Part shown: positions 24,805-34,112 of the stretch, piece after piece
Layout: each line of letters opens with the position of its first letter
Numbering within the stretch: the first letter of the stretch is position 1
Source of the DNA: Dysosmobacter welbionis
Lineage (GTDB): Bacteria > Bacillota > Clostridia > Oscillospirales > Oscillospiraceae
NCBI RefSeq assembly: GCF_005121165.3
Contig: NZ_CP034413.3
Span: forward strand, 1,240,001-1,304,000
Length of the DNA: 64,000 nucleotides
Direction of reading: 5' to 3'
Notes under the pieces: generated by a model
What the model saw: the letters and a program-made list of their open reading frames with translations, nothing else
Database searches by the model: none
What the model was told of the DNA's origin: nothing
Translations under genes and position numbers: made by a program

Positions 24805-25805
24805 TGAATCTGCTGAAGAAGCTGGCCGCCTGCGGCCTGTCCCTGACCATGATCCTGTCCCTGGCCGCCTGCGGCGGCACCGATGACACCTCCTCCGGCG
24901 AAAGCGGCGGTGAGCCCGTCAAGTATCTGATCGGCATCAGCCAGTACGGCCAGCACGGCTCCCTGGACAACTGCCGGGAGGGTTTCCTCCAGGGCCTGGA
25001 GCAGGCCGGTCTGGTGGAGGGCACGGACTTTGAGGTGGACTACCAGAACGCCAACTTCGACGACAACCAGGCTACCCAAATCGGCCAGATGTTTTCCGCC
25101 GAGGACGCGGACCTGATGGTGGGCATCGCCACCAACTCCGCCATCGCCTGCTTCAATGCCGCGGAGGACAAGGACATCCCCGTGATCTTCACCGCCATCA
25201 CCGACCCGGTGGGCGCCCACCTGGACGCGGGCAACATCACCGGCACTTCCGATGCCCTGCCGGTGGAGGGCCAGCTCCAGCTGATCCGGGCCCTGCAGCC
25301 GGATGCCGACACCATCGGCATCGTCTACACCACCAGCGAGGCCAACTCCGTCTACTCCATCAGCGTCTATGAGGAGCTGGCAACGGACTACGGCTTCACC
25401 ATTGACGCGGTGGGCGTCACCTCCCAGGCAGAGGTCACCCAGGCGGTGGATACCTTGCTGTCCCATGGGGTGGACTGCCTGTCCAACCTGACGGACAACA
25501 ATGTGGTGGGCGTGCTGGGCGCCATTCTGGAGAAGACGGACGAGGCGGGTATCCCTGTCTACGGTTCCGAGGTGGAGCAGGTAAAGCTGGGCTGCGTGGG
25601 CGGCGCGGGCCTGGACTACATCCAGCTGGGCATCCAGACCGGCCTGATGGCCGCCAAAGTCCTCACCGGCGAGGCCGCCTGTGAAGACCTGCCCTACGAG
25701 ACCATCGAAAACTATGGCCTGTATATCAACTCCGACGCGGCGGCCGAGCTGGGCATCACCATTCCCGACGACATCGCCCAGGAGGCCCAGGAGTGCGCGG
25801 AATAA
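24801..25805 (+). CDS. ABC transporter substrate-binding lipoprotein (TrpX-like, PF04392), system 2
   Basis: 334 residues. Lipobox LSLAACGG follows a hydrophobic signal; the mature part begins YLIGISQYGQHGSLDNCREGF and has the PF04392 hinge motif FTAITDPVGAH. The close family with known T-box control is TrpX, the binding protein of predicted tryptophan importers. The Trp T-box upstream supports this. GGAG lies 8 bases before the double ATG. It is followed by a FAH-family enzyme, then permease and ATPase. Confidence 0.87.
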   Translation: MMNLLKKLAACGLSLTMILSLAACGGTDDTSSGESGGEPVKYLIGISQYGQHGSLDNCREGFLQGLEQAGLVEGTDFEVDYQNANFDDNQATQIGQMFSAEDADLMVGIATNSAIACFNAAEDKDIPVIFTAITDPVGAHLDAGNITGTSDALPVEGQLQLIRALQPDADTIGIVYTTSEANSVYSISVYEELATDYGFTIDAVGVTSQAEVTQAVDTLLSHGVDCLSNLTDNNVVGVLGAILEKTDEAGIPVYGSEVEQVKLGCVGGAGLDYIQLGIQTGLMAAKVLTGEAACEDLPYETIENYGLYINSDAAAELGITIPDDIAQEAQECAE

Positions 25806-25839
25806 CATCTGTAACATCCATTACCAAGGAGAACTCTTC

Positions 25840-26703
25840 ATGAAGCTTGTCACCTATCGTCTCAGCGGCGCCGAGCATGTGGGCGCCCTCACCGCCGATG
25901 GAAAGGGCGTGCTGCCCCTCCCCGCCGCCGATATGAACACCTTGATCGAAACCATGACCCTTGCCGACCTTCGCTCTGCCGCCGCGGCGGCAGAGCGGGG
26001 CGGTGCGGTCCCGCTGTCAGATGTGGAGCTGCTGGCTCCCATCCCCCGCCCCCGGCAGGATGTGGTCTGCCTGGGCATGAACTACCGGGACCACGCGGAG
26101 GAATCCGCCCGGTACAGCGCCGATGCCTTCACCAAGAACAGTACAGCGGCGGTCTACTTCTCCAAGCGGGTCAGCGAGGCCGGGAAGCCCGACGGCGTCA
26201 TCCCCCGTCACGCGGGCCTTACGGACCGGCTGGACTATGAGGCGGAGCTGGCGGTGGTGCTGGGCAAAGCCGCCCGGGACGTGAAAGCCGTCGATGCGGC
26301 AGACTGCATCTTCGGCTACACCGTCCTCAACGACGTATCCGCCCGGGACCTGCAGACGGGCCATAAGCAGTGGTATTTCGGCAAGAGTCTGGACGGCTTC
26401 ACGCCCATGGGCCCCGTACTGGTCACCGCCGACGAGATCGCCTATCCCCCGGCGCTGGAGATCACCAGCCGGGTCAACGGCGAGCTGCGGCAGAAGTCCA
26501 ATACCGCTCTGCTGATTACCTCCATCGGGCAGATCCTGGAGGAGCTGACCGGGGGAATGACGCTGCTGCCGGGCACCATCATCGCCACCGGCACCCCGGC
26601 GGGAGTGGGCATGGGCTTCGATCCGCCCAGATTCCTCCAGTCCGGCGACACGGTGGAATGCGCCATCGAGGGCATCGGCACCCTCTGCAGCACCGTGATC
26701 TGA
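25840..26703 (+). CDS. Fumarylacetoacetate hydrolase (FAH) family protein
   Basis: 287 residues. The FAH fold is clear: VVCLGMNYRDHAEES, then DYEAELAVVLGK (metal-binding Glu residues), GYTVLNDVSARDLQ, and the C-terminal GTIIATGTPAGVGMG. Members hydrolyse or tautomerise beta-diketo acids: acylpyruvases, oxaloacetate tautomerase, and homoprotocatechuate or tyrosine breakdown enzymes. It lies between the binding protein and permease of a T-box-controlled importer, 34 bases after the former. It could therefore process a keto acid derived from the imported amino acid or act as oxaloacetate tautomerase. The substrate is unknown. Confidence 0.87.
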   Translation: MKLVTYRLSGAEHVGALTADGKGVLPLPAADMNTLIETMTLADLRSAAAAAERGGAVPLSDVELLAPIPRPRQDVVCLGMNYRDHAEESARYSADAFTKNSTAAVYFSKRVSEAGKPDGVIPRHAGLTDRLDYEAELAVVLGKAARDVKAVDAADCIFGYTVLNDVSARDLQTGHKQWYFGKSLDGFTPMGPVLVTADEIAYPPALEITSRVNGELRQKSNTALLITSIGQILEELTGGMTLLPGTIIATGTPAGVGMGFDPPRFLQSGDTVECAIEGIGTLCSTVI

Positions 26704-26730
26704 TCTTTTCACAAGGAGGCTTCTCATCTC

Positions 26731-27675
26731 ATGGATGTGATGGAACTGCTGACCAGCACTCTGATCCAGGGGCTGATCTACGCCCTGATCTCCTACGGCG
26801 TGTATATCACCTATTCCATTCTGGACTTTCCGGATCTGGGGGTGGATGGCACGTTTCCCCTGGGGGCCGCTGTCACGGCGGTGCTGATGACCAAGGGCGT
26901 CGATCCCTGGCTGACCCTGCCCGCCTCCCTGATAGTGGGCGGTCTGGCGGGACTTTTCACCGGTCTGGTCCACGTGAAGCTGAAGGTGCGGAACCTGCTG
27001 GCGGGCATCATCACCATGACCGCCCTGTTCTCTGTGAACCTGCAGATCGCCGGGTCCAACCTGACCATCGACCGGGGTACGGACACCATTTTCACCTCTG
27101 CCCCGGTGATGGCCCTGTTTGGGGATCTCTCCCTCTCCGGGCGGAAGCTGATTGTGTCCCTGGCGCTGGTCATCGTCATCAAGCTGCTGCTGGACGCCTA
27201 TTTCCACACGAAGTCCGGCCTGCTGCTGCGGGCTGTGGGCGACAACGCCACCCTGGTGACCACCTTGGCCAAGGACCGAGGCACAGTAAAGATCCTGGGG
27301 CTGGTGATCTCCAACGCCCTGGTGGCCTTCGGCGGCTGCATCGTCTGCCACGAAACCCGCAGCTTCTCCGCCACCATGGGTACCGGCCAGCTGGTGTACG
27401 GCCTGGCGGCGGTGATTATCGGTGTGTCCATCATACACTTCTACACCGGCACCCGGCTGGCCCGGGGACTGCGGAAGTCCGGGCCCCTCCGCTTCCTGGG
27501 TTCCCCCCAGGGCACCACGGCGGTAGTGCTGGGCAGTGTGCTCTACAAGCTGTGCATCCAGGTAGCCATGAGCCTGGGACTGCCCACCAATATGATGAAG
27601 CTGATTACGGCTGCACTGTTCCTGCTGGTGCTGGTGCTGTCCGGCCGGAAGGGGGAGGCGATCATCCATGCTTGA
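26731..27675 (+). CDS. ABC transporter permease (TrpY-like), system 2
   Basis: 314 residues with eight or nine membrane spans; starts MDVMELLTSTLIQGLIYALISYGVYITYSILDFPDLGVDGTFPLGA, similar to the system 1 permease. CAAGGAGG lies 13 bases before the ATG. Its end overlaps the ATPase start by 8 bases, the same arrangement as system 1. Predicted tryptophan/aromatic amino acid importer subunit. Confidence 0.87.
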   Translation: MDVMELLTSTLIQGLIYALISYGVYITYSILDFPDLGVDGTFPLGAAVTAVLMTKGVDPWLTLPASLIVGGLAGLFTGLVHVKLKVRNLLAGIITMTALFSVNLQIAGSNLTIDRGTDTIFTSAPVMALFGDLSLSGRKLIVSLALVIVIKLLLDAYFHTKSGLLLRAVGDNATLVTTLAKDRGTVKILGLVISNALVAFGGCIVCHETRSFSATMGTGQLVYGLAAVIIGVSIIHFYTGTRLARGLRKSGPLRFLGSPQGTTAVVLGSVLYKLCIQVAMSLGLPTNMMKLITAALFLLVLVLSGRKGEAIIHA

Positions 27676-28441
27676 AGTACGGGACATCACGAAGATCTAC
27701 AACCCCGGCACCCTGACGGAGCAGCGGCTGTTCGAGCACTTCTCCCTGACAGTGGAGGAGGGCCAGTTCGTGGCCATCGTGGGCAGCAATGGCAGCGGCA
27801 AGACCTCCCTGCTGAACATCATCTGCGGCTCTATCCCCATCGAGGGCGGTGACGTGTTGGTGGGCAGCCGGAGCATCTCCAAGCTGAAGGACTACCAGCG
27901 GTACGCCACCATGGGCCGGGTCTACCAGGACCCCGCCGCCGGCACCTGCCCCAACCTCACCATGCTGGAAAATCTGTCCCTGGCGGATAACAAGGGCGGG
28001 TCCTACGGCCTGGGCCGGGGCGTCAATAAAAAGCGTATCGACTTCTATCGCCAGCAGCTGGCCTCCCTGGGCCTGGGACTGGAGGATAAGCTGGATGTGC
28101 GGATGGGGGCTCTCTCCGGCGGCCAGCGGCAGGCGGTGGCGCTGCTGATGGCCACCATGACGCCCCTGAAATTCCTGATTCTGGACGAGCACACGGCGGC
28201 CCTGGACCCCAAGACCGCTGAGGTCATCATGGCCCTGACGGACAGAGTCATCCGTGAAAAGCATTTGACGGCCATGATGGTCACCCATAACCTCCGCTAC
28301 GCGGTGGAGTATGGAGACCGGATCCTGATGATGAACCGGGGCCGGGTGGTGCTGGACCGGGCCGGAGCGGAAAAGCGGGCCACCTCTATGGACGATATCC
28401 TGACCATGTTCAATCAGATCTCTCTGGAGACCGGGAATTGA
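27668..28441 (+). CDS. ABC transporter ATP-binding protein (TrpZ-like), system 2
   Basis: 257 residues. Walker A GSNGSGKTS, Q-loop VYQDPAAG, signature LSGGQRQAV, Walker B LILDEHTAALDP, switch His MVTHNLRYA. Overlaps the permease by 8 bases. It is the last gene of the T-box operon; a bidirectional terminator follows. Confidence 0.9.
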   Translation: MLEVRDITKIYNPGTLTEQRLFEHFSLTVEEGQFVAIVGSNGSGKTSLLNIICGSIPIEGGDVLVGSRSISKLKDYQRYATMGRVYQDPAAGTCPNLTMLENLSLADNKGGSYGLGRGVNKKRIDFYRQQLASLGLGLEDKLDVRMGALSGGQRQAVALLMATMTPLKFLILDEHTAALDPKTAEVIMALTDRVIREKHLTAMMVTHNLRYAVEYGDRILMMNRGRVVLDRAGAEKRATSMDDILTMFNQISLETGN

Positions 28442-28452
28442 GGGAAAAGAAA

Positions 28453-28481
28453 GCGGGCATCCTTTGGATGCCCGCCTTTTT
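28453..28481. terminator. Bidirectional terminator between ABC system 2 and threonine dehydratase
   Basis: GCGGGCATCC pairs with GGATGCCCGC, loop TTT, then CTTTTT on the plus strand. The minus-strand ilvA stop overlaps its edge, and its own side reads CTTTCTTTTCCC. Confidence 0.88.
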
Positions 28482-29673
28482 ACTCCTTTTCCAGCTCATA
28501 GCCCATGGCCGTCAGCTCCCGTCGGATCTGCTCCACATGGGCGGCGTCCCGGGTCTCCAGCACCATGGAGACCATGCAGGCTCCCACGTCGGAATGCTGA
28601 TCCTCCCGGGCATGGTTGATGCTGAGGATGTTGGCGCCGCTGTCCGCCACCACCTTCAAAAGCTGCAGCAGGCTGCCGGGCTTATCCGCCACCTTCGTGC
28701 TGATCTCTGCGATCCGCCCGGCCTTGGACAGGCCCTTGGTGATGATCCGGGACAGCGTGGTCACGTCCACATTGCCGCCGGAGACCACGCACACGGTTTT
28801 CTTCTCCGACGTGTCCACCTTGCCAAACATCACCGCCGCCACCGGCACGGCGCCGGCGCCCTCCGCCACGGTCTTCTGCCCCTCCATCAGCGCCAGGATG
28901 GCGGAGGCGATCTCGTCCTCGCTGACAGTGACCACCTCATCCACATACTGCTGGCACAGGGCAAAGGTCAGATCACCTGGCTTCTTCACCGCGATGCCGT
29001 CCGCAATGGTGGACACGCTCCGCAGCTCCGTGGGGCCCCCGGCGTGGCGGGACAGGTACATGGACGCCGCGCCCGCCGCCTGGACGCCCACGATCCGGCA
29101 GTCCGGCTTCAGCTGCTTCACCGCAAAGGCGATGCCGCCGATGAGGCCGCCGCCCCCGATGGGCACCACGATCTGCTCCACGTCCGGCAGCTGCTCCAGG
29201 ATCTCCAGGCCGATGGTGCCCTGGCCGGCGATCACCAGCGGGTCGTTGAAAGGGTGGGCGAAGGTGTAGCCCTGCTCCTTCGTCAGCCGCTCCGCCTCCG
29301 CCGCCGCGTCGTCATAGACGCCGGGCACCAGCACCACCTCTGCGCCGTAGCCACGGGTGGCCTCCACCTTGCTGATGGGCGCCCCGGCGGGCATGCAGAT
29401 CACCGCCTTGATCCCCAGCCGGGATGCGGACAGGGCAATGCCCTGGGCGTGGTTCCCCGCAGAGCAGGCGATGACGCCCCGGGCCGCCTCCTCCGGCGTC
29501 AGGCTGCGGATCTTGTTGTAGGCGCCCCGGAGCTTGAAGGCCCCGGTCAGCTGCAGGTTTTCCGCCTTGATGTACACGTTCTCCCCAAATTTCGGGGCCC
29601 TGTCCAGCGGTGTCCGCCGGGCGATGCCCCGCAGGGCCTCCTGGGCCTCCCGGACCATATCCAAAGTCAGCAT
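28480..29673 (-). CDS. ilvA: Threonine ammonia-lyase with ACT domain
   Basis: 397 residues. A PLP fold-type II catalytic domain (1-310) has the lysine in LTGAFKLRGAYNK and the Gly loop VPIGGGGLIGG. The C-terminal ACT domain (about 325-397, EISTKVADKPGSLLQLLKVV) suggests allosteric control. It deaminates threonine to 2-oxobutyrate for isoleucine synthesis, or in catabolism (tdcB type). The length and single ACT domain match the clostridial form. ATG 29673 has GGGAGGGGAG upstream; the frame extends 32 codons further without a ribosome site. Confidence 0.9.
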   Translation of the reverse strand: MLTLDMVREAQEALRGIARRTPLDRAPKFGENVYIKAENLQLTGAFKLRGAYNKIRSLTPEEAARGVIACSAGNHAQGIALSASRLGIKAVICMPAGAPISKVEATRGYGAEVVLVPGVYDDAAAEAERLTKEQGYTFAHPFNDPLVIAGQGTIGLEILEQLPDVEQIVVPIGGGGLIGGIAFAVKQLKPDCRIVGVQAAGAASMYLSRHAGGPTELRSVSTIADGIAVKKPGDLTFALCQQYVDEVVTVSEDEIASAILALMEGQKTVAEGAGAVPVAAVMFGKVDTSEKKTVCVVSGGNVDVTTLSRIITKGLSKAGRIAEISTKVADKPGSLLQLLKVVADSGANILSINHAREDQHSDVGACMVSMVLETRDAAHVEQIRRELTAMGYELEKE

Positions 29674-29892
29674 GGACTCCCCTCCCACGTCTTTCTTATG
29701 CTTCATTATATCGGCGTGCCCGGCAGAATACAATGCACAACTCCTCCAATGTTTTTCATTCAATGACATCGTTTTTACAGTTTGTCTTTATACAAAGGAT
29801 ATCCATATTCTCTCCGCGGGCAGCAAGGCGTTCCTCCGCCTGCTGCGGCACGGAAAGTTTTCAATTCATCTCTATACAAATCTTCCGAAAAT

Positions 29893-29901
29893 TGCTATAA
29901 T
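29893..29901 (+). promoter_or_regulatory. Extended -10 promoter of the P-type ATPase gene
   Basis: TGCTATAAT, an extended -10 element about 30 bases before the start codon; no good -35 box is seen. Confidence 0.5.
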
Positions 29902-29931
29902 GAATCAAATTTTGTCGAAGGAGGAGTGTCC

Positions 29932-32409
29932 GTGAAACCGCACCGGAAAGCGGCCCCCGCGGAGGCCGCGGCCGCTGGCCGCCAGGAGATGCCCCGCTGT
30001 GCCCCCAAGGCGGACAGCGGCCTCTCCTCCGCCCAGGCTCAGGCCCTGGCGGAGGCCGGCTGGGACAACCGCCCGGTGGAGTCTCCCACCAAAAGCGATA
30101 AGCAGATCATCCGGGAGAATATCTTCACCTACTTCAACCTGATTTTCGTGGTTCTGGCGGTGTGCCTGCTGCTGGTAGGGGACTGGAAGGACATGACCTT
30201 CCTCCTCATCGTGGCAGCCAATGCCGTCATCGGCATCGTCCAGCAGCTGCGCTCCAAACGCACCATTGAGAAGCTGTCCCTCCTCTCCGCCGCGAAGGTG
30301 CGGATCATTCGGGACGGAAAGGTCCGGGAGCTGCCGGTGGACCAGCTGGTGCGGGAGGACGTAGTAGAGCTCACCGCCGGCTGCCAGATCCCTGCGGACG
30401 GACCGGTCCTCACCGGGCAGGTGCAGGTGAACGAGGCCCTCATCACCGGCGAGGCGGACGCCGTCACCAAGGAGCCTGGGGACCAGCTGCTGTCCGGCAG
30501 CTTCGTCATCTCCGGCAAGTGCCGGGCCCGGATGGACCAGGTGGGAGCAGACTCCTACGCCTCCAAGCTGACGCTGGCGGCCAAGAAAGATGACGGCCCC
30601 GGCAAAAGCGAGATGATGCGCTCCCTGGACAGCCTGATCCGCTTCATCGGCATCGTGTTGATTCCCATCGGCGCAGCGTTGTTCTACAACCAGTTCATCA
30701 ATCAGGATCTGGGCCTGCAGCAGTCCGTGGTCAGCACGGTGGCGGCCCTGATCGGCATGATCCCGGAGGGGCTGTTCCTGCTGACTTCCGTGGCCCTGGC
30801 GGTCAGCGTGGTGCGGCTGGCCCAGAATCGGACGCTGATCCACGAGATGAACGCCATCGAGACCCTGGCCCGGGTGGACGTGCTGTGCGTGGACAAGACC
30901 GGCACCGTCACCAGTCCTCAAATGCAGGTGCGGGAGGTGGTGCCCCTGGACCCGGAGTCCTGTTCCGACACGGACATCACCGACATTCTGGGTGCCTTTT
31001 ACCGGGTGCTGGATCCGGATAACGACACGGCGAAGGCCATCGCGGACAAGTTTCCCCGGGGGCCCGGCTGGCCGGACCGGGGAGCCGTGCCCTTCACCTC
31101 CGCCACCAAGTGGAGCGCCGTGAATTTCCTGGACCGGGGGGCTTATGTGGTGGGCGCACCGGAGTATATCCTGGGGCAGGACTTCGCCGCCCTGGAAAAG
31201 CGTACTGCCCCCTACGCCGCCCAGGGCTGCCGGGTACTGCTGCTGGCCCAGTGCGACGGGGCGGAGATCGGGCGCCTCCACGGCGTGGTGATCCCCCTGG
31301 CCCTGCTGGTGCTGGAGAATCCCATCCGCCCCAACGCTCCCAAAGTCTTCGATTACTTCCACACCCAGGGCGTGGATGTGAAGGTCATCTCCGGCGACAA
31401 CCCGGTGACCGTCTCCGCTGTGGCGGCCCAGGCAGGCATCCGGAACGCAGAGCAGTGGGTGGACGCCCGGGAGCTCCAGACGGATCAAGACATCGCCGCG
31501 GCCGTGCGGGAGTACACTGTGTTTGGCCGAGTGGTCCCCAACCAGAAGCGGAAGATCGTCCGGGCCCTCCAGAGCCAGGGCCACACGGTGGCCATGACCG
31601 GCGACGGTGTGAATGACGTGCTGGCATTGAAGGACGCCGACTGCGGCGTGGCCATGGCCTCCGGCGCGGATGCCGCCTGCCAGGTGGCCCAGCTGGTGCT
31701 GCTGGACAGTGACTTTGCCGCCATGCCCAAGGTGGTGGCGGAGGGCCGCCGGGTCATCAACAATATCCAGCGGGCCTCGGCATTGTACCTGGTGAAGAAC
31801 ATTCTGTCCTTCTTTCTGGCCCTCATCACCCTGTTCGCCGCCTTCCCCTATCCCTTTGTTCCCATCCAGCTGACGCTGATCTCCGCCCTGACCATCGGCG
31901 TGCCCTCCTTCTTCCTGGCGCTGGAGCCCAACCACGACCTGGTGAAGGGCAAGTTCCTCCACAATGTGCTGCGGCGGGCTTTTCCCGGCGGTCTCACAGC
32001 CATCTTCGTCATCCTCTTTGCGGAGCTGTTCGTCTACACCTTCGACCTGACGCTGGCAGAGCTCTCCACCATCTGCGTGATCCTGATGGCGGTAAACGGT
32101 CTCATGGTGATCTACTACGCTGCCCGACCCCTGGATGCCAAGCGGCTGGTGCTGCTGGTGGCCATGAGTGCGGCCATGTTCGTGGCGGTGGTGTTCTATG
32201 GGGCGTTCTTCTCTCTCTCCTCCCTGTCCTTTGCAGCCTGGCTGGTGCTGATCGTGCTGGTGCTGCTGGTGGTGCCCATCCAGATGGGCCTGGAGTGGTG
32301 CTTTGACCGCTGCACCACGGCCCTGGACCGCCGCCGGGAGCGGCTGGCAAAGCGCCGCCGCGCTCCCCGCAGACCCCGGCCGGCGCACCGCTCCCGGCGC
32401 CGTCGGTGA
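29932..32409 (+). CDS. P-type cation-transporting ATPase
   Basis: 825 residues. The start is GTG 29932 after AAGGAGGAG. After a 45-residue basic/Ala-rich N-terminus come two membrane spans, the actuator domain with ALITGEADAVTKE, then TM4 with GMIPEGLFLL. The phosphorylation motif is CVDKTGTVTS, and GDGVNDVLALKDADCGVAM is the hinge. A six-span C-terminal block follows. The last 25 residues are strongly Arg-rich. The PEGL motif in TM4 places it with P2-like calcium/divalent pumps; no heavy-metal CPC motif or N-terminal metal domain is present. The exact ion is not certain. Confidence 0.88.
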   Translation: MKPHRKAAPAEAAAAGRQEMPRCAPKADSGLSSAQAQALAEAGWDNRPVESPTKSDKQIIRENIFTYFNLIFVVLAVCLLLVGDWKDMTFLLIVAANAVIGIVQQLRSKRTIEKLSLLSAAKVRIIRDGKVRELPVDQLVREDVVELTAGCQIPADGPVLTGQVQVNEALITGEADAVTKEPGDQLLSGSFVISGKCRARMDQVGADSYASKLTLAAKKDDGPGKSEMMRSLDSLIRFIGIVLIPIGAALFYNQFINQDLGLQQSVVSTVAALIGMIPEGLFLLTSVALAVSVVRLAQNRTLIHEMNAIETLARVDVLCVDKTGTVTSPQMQVREVVPLDPESCSDTDITDILGAFYRVLDPDNDTAKAIADKFPRGPGWPDRGAVPFTSATKWSAVNFLDRGAYVVGAPEYILGQDFAALEKRTAPYAAQGCRVLLLAQCDGAEIGRLHGVVIPLALLVLENPIRPNAPKVFDYFHTQGVDVKVISGDNPVTVSAVAAQAGIRNAEQWVDARELQTDQDIAAAVREYTVFGRVVPNQKRKIVRALQSQGHTVAMTGDGVNDVLALKDADCGVAMASGADAACQVAQLVLLDSDFAAMPKVVAEGRRVINNIQRASALYLVKNILSFFLALITLFAAFPYPFVPIQLTLISALTIGVPSFFLALEPNHDLVKGKFLHNVLRRAFPGGLTAIFVILFAELFVYTFDLTLAELSTICVILMAVNGLMVIYYAARPLDAKRLVLLVAMSAAMFVAVVFYGAFFSLSSLSFAAWLVLIVLVLLVVPIQMGLEWCFDRCTTALDRRRERLAKRRRAPRRPRPAHRSRRRR

Positions 32410-32428
32410 TCTTTCCCACGCCAAATAG

Positions 32429-32456
32429 AGCGGACCGTGGAAAACCACGGTCCGCT
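32429..32456. terminator. Terminator between P-type ATPase and racemase
   Basis: AGCGGACCGTGG pairs with CCACGGTCCGCT, loop AAAA; followed by TTCTT on the plus strand. The convergent racemase gene ends 5 bases away, so it can serve both. Confidence 0.82.
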
Positions 32457-32460
32457 TTCT

Positions 32461-33108
32461 TCATTGGGTCAGCAGGCGGAGCATCTCCTCCGCCGGGTCC
32501 ACCAGCGGCAGCCTTGTCCGGGCCGCCAGGGCCTCCTTAAAATAGGGGAAGTGCGTGCAGCCCAGCACCAGCGCCTCCATCCCGCCGTCGGCAAACCACG
32601 CTGCCAGCGCCGCCAGACGGTAGCGTTCCACCAGCTCCTCCGGCGGCATCCCCGCCTCCACGGCCAGCACCACCGGCAGCGCACAGGCCCCCAGCAGATC
32701 CAGGGCGGGATTGGCCTCCAGCAATACCTTCTCGATGCCGGAGAGTCCCTGGGCGTTGGCGGCGATGACTCCCAGCGCCCGGTAGCGGAGCGCCAGCCGC
32801 CGGTACACGTCCAGCGGCGTCACGATCCGCATCCCCGTCTCCTCCGCAAGCCCCGGGAAATCCACTGCCGCAGACAGGGAGTTGCAGTAGACGAAAGCCC
32901 GCCGACAGCCCTGGGCCATGGCGCCCCTCAGCACCGCCAGGGCCTGGCGGCGCTTGTCCGCTGCCGGGGCGTGCTGAAAGGCAGTCTGCTCCCTGGGTCC
33001 CCGGGAGAGGGGAAACGGCACGCCCGGCAGCCCCCGTTCCTCCAGATATGCCACGCCCATCCGGGTGTCCACCGGTGTGCCGGCCAATACAGCAATGGGT
33101 CCGTTCAT
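32461..33108 (-). CDS. Aspartate/glutamate racemase family protein
   Basis: 215 residues. The two catalytic Cys motifs are YCNSLSAAV (near residue 74) and LGCTHFPYF (near residue 185), as in MurI/aspartate racemase. The usual N-terminal DSGxGG is replaced by AGTPVDTRMG, so it is not canonical MurI. It is also shorter than MurI (about 260). It probably interconverts the enantiomers of Glu, Asp or a hydantoin-like substrate. GAGAGGAGG precedes the ATG; the YitT-type gene upstream is 16 bases away. Confidence 0.83.
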   Translation of the reverse strand: MNGPIAVLAGTPVDTRMGVAYLEERGLPGVPFPLSRGPREQTAFQHAPAADKRRQALAVLRGAMAQGCRRAFVYCNSLSAAVDFPGLAEETGMRIVTPLDVYRRLALRYRALGVIAANAQGLSGIEKVLLEANPALDLLGACALPVVLAVEAGMPPEELVERYRLAALAAWFADGGMEALVLGCTHFPYFKEALAARTRLPLVDPAEEMLRLLTQ

Positions 33109-33124
33109 GGCGATCCTCCTCTCC

Positions 33125-34009
33125 TCATCCCAGCTTCCGCGGAAAGTTGCCGAATACCCGGACGCCCTCCTGCACAGTCAAAAACGCGTGGGGGTCCACA
33201 GAGTGCACCATGTGGAGCAGCTCCTCGATCTCATATTTGGAGAGGCACACGCACAACACACGGACATCGTCCTTGGTGTAGGCGCCCACGCCGTCCCAGT
33301 AGGTCACGCTCCGCCCCAGCTGTTTGATAATGAAGTCCGCCAGGACGCTCTCGTCCTCCCGCGTGAAAATCAGAGCCTGAACGGTAACATTCTGCTGGTG
33401 CATCCTGTCCAGGATCATGGAGTTTGCGAAGTTGTAAATCACGGAGTAAATGGCGACCTCCGGGTCAAACAGGATCAGGATGGCCGTATAAAGCAGGGCA
33501 TTGAAGCCCAGCGCAAATTTACCCACCGTAAAAGCACTGTCCCGCTTGCTCATGATGAGTCCCAGCACGTCCAGTCCGCCGCCGCTGCCGCCGCAGGTGA
33601 GGACGATTCCGCTGCCGATCCCGGTGAGGATGCCGCCCAGCAGGCAGGCCGTCAGATAATCGTCCACAATGGGCTGCGTGGGAATGGGAATGATGCTGTA
33701 AAAAACAGAGTAGGATACCGTACAGATGATGGTCCGCACCGCCAGTCCCCTGCCCAGGTTCCGATACCCGATCATGAGCAGCGGGATGTTCAGCAGAAAA
33801 TAGAGGACGCCTGCGATGTCGTAGGCCCCGAAGCTCACGCCCAGGAAGTCCTGCAGCAGCGTTCGCACCAGTTGGCAGAAGCCCAGCAGGCCGCCGGTGT
33901 ACAGGCTCAGGGGGACAATGAAGAGATTCAGCGCCGCGGCCGCGATCAGCTCGCCCAGCACGGCGAGCACCAGCCGCAGGATTCGGTTGTGCAGGGTAGT
34001 GTACAGCAT
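33125..34009 (-). CDS. YitT family membrane protein (DUF161/DUF2179)
   Basis: 294 residues: five membrane spans in the first 200 residues (DUF161), with GGSGGGLDVLGLIMSKR conserved, and a soluble DUF2179 domain at the C-terminus (VTVQALIFTREDESVLADFII). Function of the family is unknown. GGGAGGTTTTACCC precedes the ATG. It is the first gene of a two-gene minus-strand unit with the racemase. Confidence 0.88.
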   Translation of the reverse strand: MLYTTLHNRILRLVLAVLGELIAAAALNLFIVPLSLYTGGLLGFCQLVRTLLQDFLGVSFGAYDIAGVLYFLLNIPLLMIGYRNLGRGLAVRTIICTVSYSVFYSIIPIPTQPIVDDYLTACLLGGILTGIGSGIVLTCGGSGGGLDVLGLIMSKRDSAFTVGKFALGFNALLYTAILILFDPEVAIYSVIYNFANSMILDRMHQQNVTVQALIFTREDESVLADFIIKQLGRSVTYWDGVGAYTKDDVRVLCVCLSKYEIEELLHMVHSVDPHAFLTVQEGVRVFGNFPRKLG

Positions 34010-34112
34010 GGGTAAAACCTCCCTTGGGAGTGCAGCTCCCTTCTGCGGATATCCATGGTCCCTCTTTGATACCGATTATACGGTGTATCCCGCAAAACCT
34101 CAAGAGGGAAAA

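Noticed and set aside
29905-32448. An 847-codon minus-strand open frame opposite the P-type ATPase
   Set aside because: Same strand-mirror artefact; the plus-strand frame has all P-type ATPase motifs.
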